64,000 bases of DNA, from the NCBI GenBank assembly GCA_024233575.1, contig JACKPN010000007.1:1-64000 (forward strand), in the 5' to 3' direction. The DNA is from Chlamydiales bacterium. GTDB taxonomy: Bacteria > Chlamydiota > Chlamydiia > Chlamydiales > Criblamydiaceae. A program made the position numbers and the translations under genes. The notes under the pieces were generated by a model. The model saw nothing but the letters and a program-made list of their open reading frames with translations, was not told the DNA's origin and searched no databases. Below are positions 60,227 through 64,000 of the stretch, in pieces (positions within the stretch are counted from its first letter, which is position 1; each line of letters starts with the position of its first letter).

Positions 60227-61588
60227 TTGTCTGTGATTCGGTTTATTGTTCCTCCTGTAAATTATGTTGTTAATTACGATCACCGGAAAACGGAACTAGC
60301 TCGAAAGTTAATCGATGTCGGCTTATCTCCGCAGGTTGCCAATTATTGGGTCAACGATGTGAGCTATCCGCGGTTTCTTAATCATATCGATGACATCATC
60401 TACTTGCTTGCCCATGGAGTGGGCCATGAGCTGCTGTTTAATGTCATGAAAAGCGATAATTACATGCAAAGATTAGGCTATTTCTTTGCTAAGGAGCATT
60501 TTCTTTTGGGAAGACATGGAGTTCTCGCTGGAAACTCGTGTGTCAGCAAGACCTATAAGCGGTGGCTGGCGAGGAATACCACATATCCGGATGTGGTAGC
60601 TAGCTCACAGGCAATGGGTAATGGACTTTATCGGTTGAAACTTGTCGATGGCGATTGGCATTTTGATCTCGGACAATTGATGTCTGTCTATACAAACGCA
60701 ATTAAAATGCTTATCGAAAGCGGTACAAATTACGGACATATTTTTGCTCCTAAAATTCCGGTTATTTTCACAGTTATCAAAGAAAAGCAACGTTATCAGC
60801 TGTTCTCTTGGCGTGATATGAGACGCGATATACTGGGAGAAGGTGCATGTGGTGTGGTTCAAAAAATTGAAGATCTTGCTACGGGGAAATGCCTTGCAAT
60901 GAAACGAGTGGTAGGAGATGCAAAAAAGCTTGCTTGCTGCAATCCGTCCATCTATGCAGAAAAGGCAATACTGGAACAGGTGCACTACCACTATCCTGAC
61001 GTTGACGGAATCGTCCCTCCTCCCAAGCATCTTTTTCACTACCTTGGAGGTGCAGCGATCATCATGGATCGATATGATGGTGATATGATGACCGCCTTGT
61101 ACAACAATGAAGAGTTTCTTTGCGATCCGAAAATTATGGTTACGGCATGCTTTAAATTAGTTCATGCTCTGAATTGTTTGCGCGAAATTGGCTTGACTCA
61201 CCATGACATCAAACCGGCAAATTTATTGTACAAAATAAATGATGAAGGCGTTGATGTGGATCTCACAGACTGTAGCTTATCTTGCTCTTATGGTGAGCTT
61301 CTCGATGGGGAAGCTGGATTTTATTACACGGAAGGATATCATCATCCTGATGATATTAAAGCTTTAAGCGGCCTTATCAAAAATTATGACACCCACAAGG
61401 ATGCGAAAGAACTTATCGGGAAGATGGAAGTTTATGCTTTGGGTGTAACCTTCGATGTGATCTGTTCCAAAATAAACGTTAAGCCTTTATCAGCGCTTAT
61501 CACCAGAATGATAGATGCAAATTATGCACTCAGGCCGTTCCTTTCACGGATAGAAGAAAGAATGCAGAGTATCCTTGAAAAGATCTAA
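60227..61588 (+). CDS. Eukaryotic-type Ser/Thr protein kinase-like protein
   Basis: 453 residues; the first 195 are unassigned and mostly helical. The C-terminal half is a kinase domain: glycine loop GEGACGVV (204-211), Lys226 (LAMKRV), helix-C Glu245, catalytic loop HHDIKPANLL (325-334, Asp327 and Asn332), and LTDCSLS in place of DFG, which keeps the metal Asp348. The catalytic residues are all present, so activity is likely. The start is uncertain: the TTG at 60227 or the GTG at 60233, after AGGGG. No transmembrane segment, unlike PknD-type kinases, so it may act in the cytoplasm or be secreted. Starts about 100 bp after the thioesterase. Confidence 0.82.
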   Translation: MSVIRFIVPPVNYVVNYDHRKTELARKLIDVGLSPQVANYWVNDVSYPRFLNHIDDIIYLLAHGVGHELLFNVMKSDNYMQRLGYFFAKEHFLLGRHGVLAGNSCVSKTYKRWLARNTTYPDVVASSQAMGNGLYRLKLVDGDWHFDLGQLMSVYTNAIKMLIESGTNYGHIFAPKIPVIFTVIKEKQRYQLFSWRDMRRDILGEGACGVVQKIEDLATGKCLAMKRVVGDAKKLACCNPSIYAEKAILEQVHYHYPDVDGIVPPPKHLFHYLGGAAIIMDRYDGDMMTALYNNEEFLCDPKIMVTACFKLVHALNCLREIGLTHHDIKPANLLYKINDEGVDVDLTDCSLSCSYGELLDGEAGFYYTEGYHHPDDIKALSGLIKNYDTHKDAKELIGKMEVYALGVTFDVICSKINVKPLSALITRMIDANYALRPFLSRIEERMQSILEKI

Positions 61589-61590
61589 AG

Positions 61591-63561
61591 TTAAATCGTG
61601 ACGTCAAACCTCTGCATCCACAGGCCGAAGCTGATAATCCGCCAGTAGAGATGACTGAACGGGAGGTCGCCATCGATGACGCGGTCAAAGCTGTCGGCGA
61701 TGCTCTGCTTGATCAGACCGCCGCTTGCGCCGATCGCCTGGTGTAAAGCGTGGCGGAAGAGGTCGGTGCTGTCCTCTTTCATCCACACCTCTTCAGGGGT
61801 AACAAAAGCCATCTTATCTTTCCGTGTGCGTATTTCTTCAGGGATGACTCCTCTCATGCTGTACCTCAATAGCCTTTTCGTCCAGCCATCGGCAATTTTA
61901 TAATCCGTAGGAAGCCCTAGGATAAACTCAACAAGACGATAATCAAGAAATGGAGTGCGCGCTTCAACTGAGTGCGCCATGGAGTTGCGATCTTCGTAAT
62001 GAAGCAGCATTGGCAAGCTGCTATATAGCATCTGTTGTATGCTCTGATCGCGAACGTTGTTCTGCTTCCGGCCGATAAAAGGATCTTGTACGGCAGCATT
62101 AAGGCGGTTGGTGTCTAGCCAATCGACAGTTGCGGAGGTTTTGCCCATCTGCGCGCGCAACGGTTGGCGGATGCGGTGAGGCATCAGCTTATTGATTAGA
62201 AGAAAAAAGTCGTCCCGTTTGATCTCTTTACTTAAGGTCGCCCACCGCAGCGTCGTGAGCAGTTCATACAGGCGATTGCCGAAAAATCCGGGATAACCGC
62301 ACAGCTGTTCGTCAGCCCCTTGACCGTCGAGAAGAACTTTGGTGGCATTTTCATGAGCAAGAGAAAAGAGGTTCCACTGGGCGAAGATGCTGGTAGAGCC
62401 GAAAGGCTCGTCCTGATACCAAACGAGCTTTTCACTGCTGCTGAAAAGCTCATCAAGGTTGGGATAGGTATAATGGGCGTCGACGCCTGTCTTTTTTACG
62501 ACAGCTTCGGCATAGTCGCGTTCATCATAAGCATCAACTTCGGAACATGCTGTAAAGGTGCATTGCTGATGTTGCGCGTTTTTGCTTCGAAGAAGGCTGT
62601 TAGCAAGGCAGACAATCGTCGAAGAGTCAAGACCGCCGGAAAGGCAGGAACCGACAGGAACATCGGCGCGCAAACGCAAGCGGACGGAATCGGTAAGCAG
62701 TTCGCGAAACTTGTCGGCAGCATCGTCAAGGGTTCCGGAAAATGACTGTGGTTCAAGGGTGTACCAACTGACGGGTACAACGCTGCCATAATGCTGTTGT
62801 CCCACAGGGAACTGCAGCATCTCGCCGCCGCGCAGCTGGCGGACGCCGGCGAAGAGGGTGTTGCCGGTATGGTCGTGGACACCCCAATTGAGGAAATCAT
62901 AGGCAAGCTGTCCGTTTAGAATCGGATGCCAGTGCGGCAAAACGGTGAACGCTTTGATCTCAGAAGCAAGATGAATAGTGCCATGCGGAGAGATCCAGTA
63001 GTACAAGGGCTTGATGCCAAAGCGGTCGCGAGCAGCAAACACTTCCTGCTTCCTGCTGTCATACAGAACGAAAGCGAACATGCCGTTGAAACGTTGCAGG
63101 CAGCTTGTTCCCCACTGGCGGTAGGCATGGATGAGCACTTCGGTATCGGACTGACTATGGAAGGTGTGTCCGAGAGAAATTAGTTCTTGTCTAAGCTCGA
63201 TATAATTGTAAATTTCGCCATTATAGGAAACCCAAACCTGCCTGTCGTCGCTGCACATCGGCTGGTGAGCGGCAGCGGTAAGGTCGACGATGCTCAGACG
63301 ACGGTGTCCCATGGTGCCGTGATAAGGCTCGTCAGGAGGGGTGCTGTACGCTTTGTCAGGGCAGTAGGGCCACGGTTGCTGATAGATATCCCTGGGAGTG
63401 TCGTGATGGCCGAAGGTCAACACAGGGCTGCCGCCGGCAGGGATGAGAATATACCCTTCATCATCGGGACCGCGATGCCTGATGGTGCCGCCCATGAGCG
63501 CAGCATACTGGAGTACGTCAGCTTTCAGGTTGTGTCCGAAGATCGCGGCGATACCACACAT
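61591..63561 (-). CDS. asnB: Asparagine synthetase (glutamine-hydrolysing)
   Basis: 656 residues from the ATG at 63561, chosen because the catalytic Cys must follow Met directly (MCGIAAIFG). The glutaminase domain (RHRGPDDEGY, GHRRLSIVDL, YNGEIYNY) is followed by the synthetase PP-loop SCLSGGLDSSTIVCLA and a late EARTPFLDYRLVEFILGLP. Paralogues of this size often sit in polysaccharide gene clusters and amidate sugar uronic acids or peptides, which fits the wbp genes next door. It overlaps the upstream flippase by 44 bp. Confidence 0.92.
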   Translation of the reverse strand: MCGIAAIFGHNLKADVLQYAALMGGTIRHRGPDDEGYILIPAGGSPVLTFGHHDTPRDIYQQPWPYCPDKAYSTPPDEPYHGTMGHRRLSIVDLTAAAHQPMCSDDRQVWVSYNGEIYNYIELRQELISLGHTFHSQSDTEVLIHAYRQWGTSCLQRFNGMFAFVLYDSRKQEVFAARDRFGIKPLYYWISPHGTIHLASEIKAFTVLPHWHPILNGQLAYDFLNWGVHDHTGNTLFAGVRQLRGGEMLQFPVGQQHYGSVVPVSWYTLEPQSFSGTLDDAADKFRELLTDSVRLRLRADVPVGSCLSGGLDSSTIVCLANSLLRSKNAQHQQCTFTACSEVDAYDERDYAEAVVKKTGVDAHYTYPNLDELFSSSEKLVWYQDEPFGSTSIFAQWNLFSLAHENATKVLLDGQGADEQLCGYPGFFGNRLYELLTTLRWATLSKEIKRDDFFLLINKLMPHRIRQPLRAQMGKTSATVDWLDTNRLNAAVQDPFIGRKQNNVRDQSIQQMLYSSLPMLLHYEDRNSMAHSVEARTPFLDYRLVEFILGLPTDYKIADGWTKRLLRYSMRGVIPEEIRTRKDKMAFVTPEEVWMKEDSTDLFRHALHQAIGASGGLIKQSIADSFDRVIDGDLPFSHLYWRIISFGLWMQRFDVTI

Positions 63562-64000
63562 ATAACTCTTTAGGTTTAATGATGCCCAATACGGTGCCGA
63601 TGGCGACGGCCCCAAAAAATAGCATTGCTTTCATGGTGACGATAGCATAACTCCAGATAAATGTATCTAGACAGAGAGTAGAGAAAAACAGAAAAATGCA
63701 TAGAAGCAAGCATGCTGAAAGTTTTGATTTCTCCAGAGGCAGCGGATGTAAACGCTGCGAAACAAAAAGATAGTATCCGCTAAGAAGGGCGTATGAGGTA
63801 AGCGTGGCGCCGGCAGCACCGAAAGCGCCGTAGAAGGGGATAAGAAAAGCGTTGAGCAGGACGTTGACAGCGGCACAGGTCCAGGCCGCACCAGTGACAT
63901 GCAAGTTTCTCTTGCTGATCAAGATGCCTACGACTGTCGTCTGCGAGGTGGCATATAGAGTAAGACCCATGGCTATCGGCGGAATAAGATGCGATGCAGC
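63518..64000 (-). CDS. Polysaccharide flippase C-terminal part (Wzx/MATE-like), partial
   Basis: The frame is open to the window edge (AASHLIPPIAMGLTLYATSQ continues upstream of the ATG at 63970), so this is the C-terminal 160 residues of a longer gene. Segments TVVGILISKRNLHVTGAAWTCA, NVLLNAFLIPFYGAFGAAGATL and several hydrophobic helices match the Wzx polysaccharide transporter family. It would flip undecaprenol-linked glycans across the inner membrane. It overlaps asnB by 44 bp on the same strand. Confidence 0.78.
   Translation of the reverse strand, partial: AASHLIPPIAMGLTLYATSQTTVVGILISKRNLHVTGAAWTCAAVNVLLNAFLIPFYGAFGAAGATLTSYALLSGYYLFVSQRLHPLPLEKSKLSACLLLCIFLFFSTLCLDTFIWSYAIVTMKAMLFFGAVAIGTVLGIIKPKELYVWYRRDLRTQPES

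Noticed and set aside
63516..63615. Asparagine synthetase starting at 63615
   Set aside because: This would add 18 residues before MCGI; the catalytic Cys must be exposed at the N-terminus, so the ATG at 63561 is the start.

Overview
The window is bacterial chromosome from a member of the phylum Chlamydiae, most likely an amoeba-associated 'environmental' chlamydia and not a Chlamydiaceae species. The core genes follow familiar chlamydial neighbourhoods: secA-psd-mnmE-nth (compare CT701, CT699, CT698, CT697 of Chlamydia trachomatis), ruvA-ruvC (CT501-CT502), and a UDP-sugar pyrophosphorylase followed by gpsA (CT715-CT714). Between these blocks lie genes that Chlamydiaceae lack: heptosyltransferase, O-antigen type polysaccharide genes, eukaryote-like domain proteins, an RHS toxin, restriction-modification genes and insertion-sequence remnants. 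I made the synteny statements from memory of the C. trachomatis gene order and did not align anything.

Layout. 1-2.2 kb: 5' part of secA (minus strand). 2.3-9.8 kb: a BI-1 family membrane protein, psd, a two-gene copper module (multicopper oxidase plus outer-membrane efflux lipoprotein), an ankyrin protein with an SH2-like C-terminus, mnmE and nth. 9.8-16 kb: hypothetical proteins, a beta-solenoid-like protein, and a TIR/NB-ARC/TPR protein with an N-terminal signal sequence; the intergenic DNA here is rich in palindromes. 16-20.8 kb: ruvA, ruvC, a long coiled-coil protein and a waaF-type heptosyltransferase. 21-26.3 kb: a stand-alone FliF-tail-like membrane peptide coupled to a FliG-like protein, then UDP-sugar pyrophosphorylase, gpsA and nnr. 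26-32.4 kb: a coiled-coil protein, a RING-finger protein, and a translationally coupled cluster of two glycosyltransferases and a Wzy/WaaL-like membrane protein.

32.4-48 kb is an AT-rich accessory region. It holds two paralogous hypothetical genes (one interrupted), an ankyrin-like protein with a mitochondrial-presequence-like N-terminus, a tiny basic protein, an acyl-CoA thioesterase/BAAT-like hydrolase, a RusA-like protein and a restriction-modification islet (Dcm-type methylase, restriction endonuclease, frameshifted vsr). The islet lies between two copies of the 3' end of a tRNA-Met gene. A three-gene GHKL-ATPase cassette, which could be a defence system, follows among IS5 and ISAs1 transposase remnants.

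47.7-54.3 kb is a polymorphic-toxin locus: a 1812-residue exported RHS protein whose C-terminal domain resembles a serine lipase, followed by two paralogous lipoproteins that may be immunity proteins (the second frameshifted). 54.5-64 kb contains two hypothetical proteins and the genes for UDP-GlcNAc(3NAc)A-type sugar synthesis (wbpA, wbpE and a fused wbpB-wbpD). After these come a hotdog thioesterase, a protein kinase-like protein, asnB and the C-terminal part of a polysaccharide flippase running off the window. The sugar genes, the glycosyltransferase cluster and the heptosyltransferase together indicate an elaborated surface polysaccharide. The ankyrin, SH2-like, RING, TIR-NLR and kinase proteins indicate a host-interaction repertoire. 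No rRNA gene, intact tRNA gene or CRISPR array was seen.
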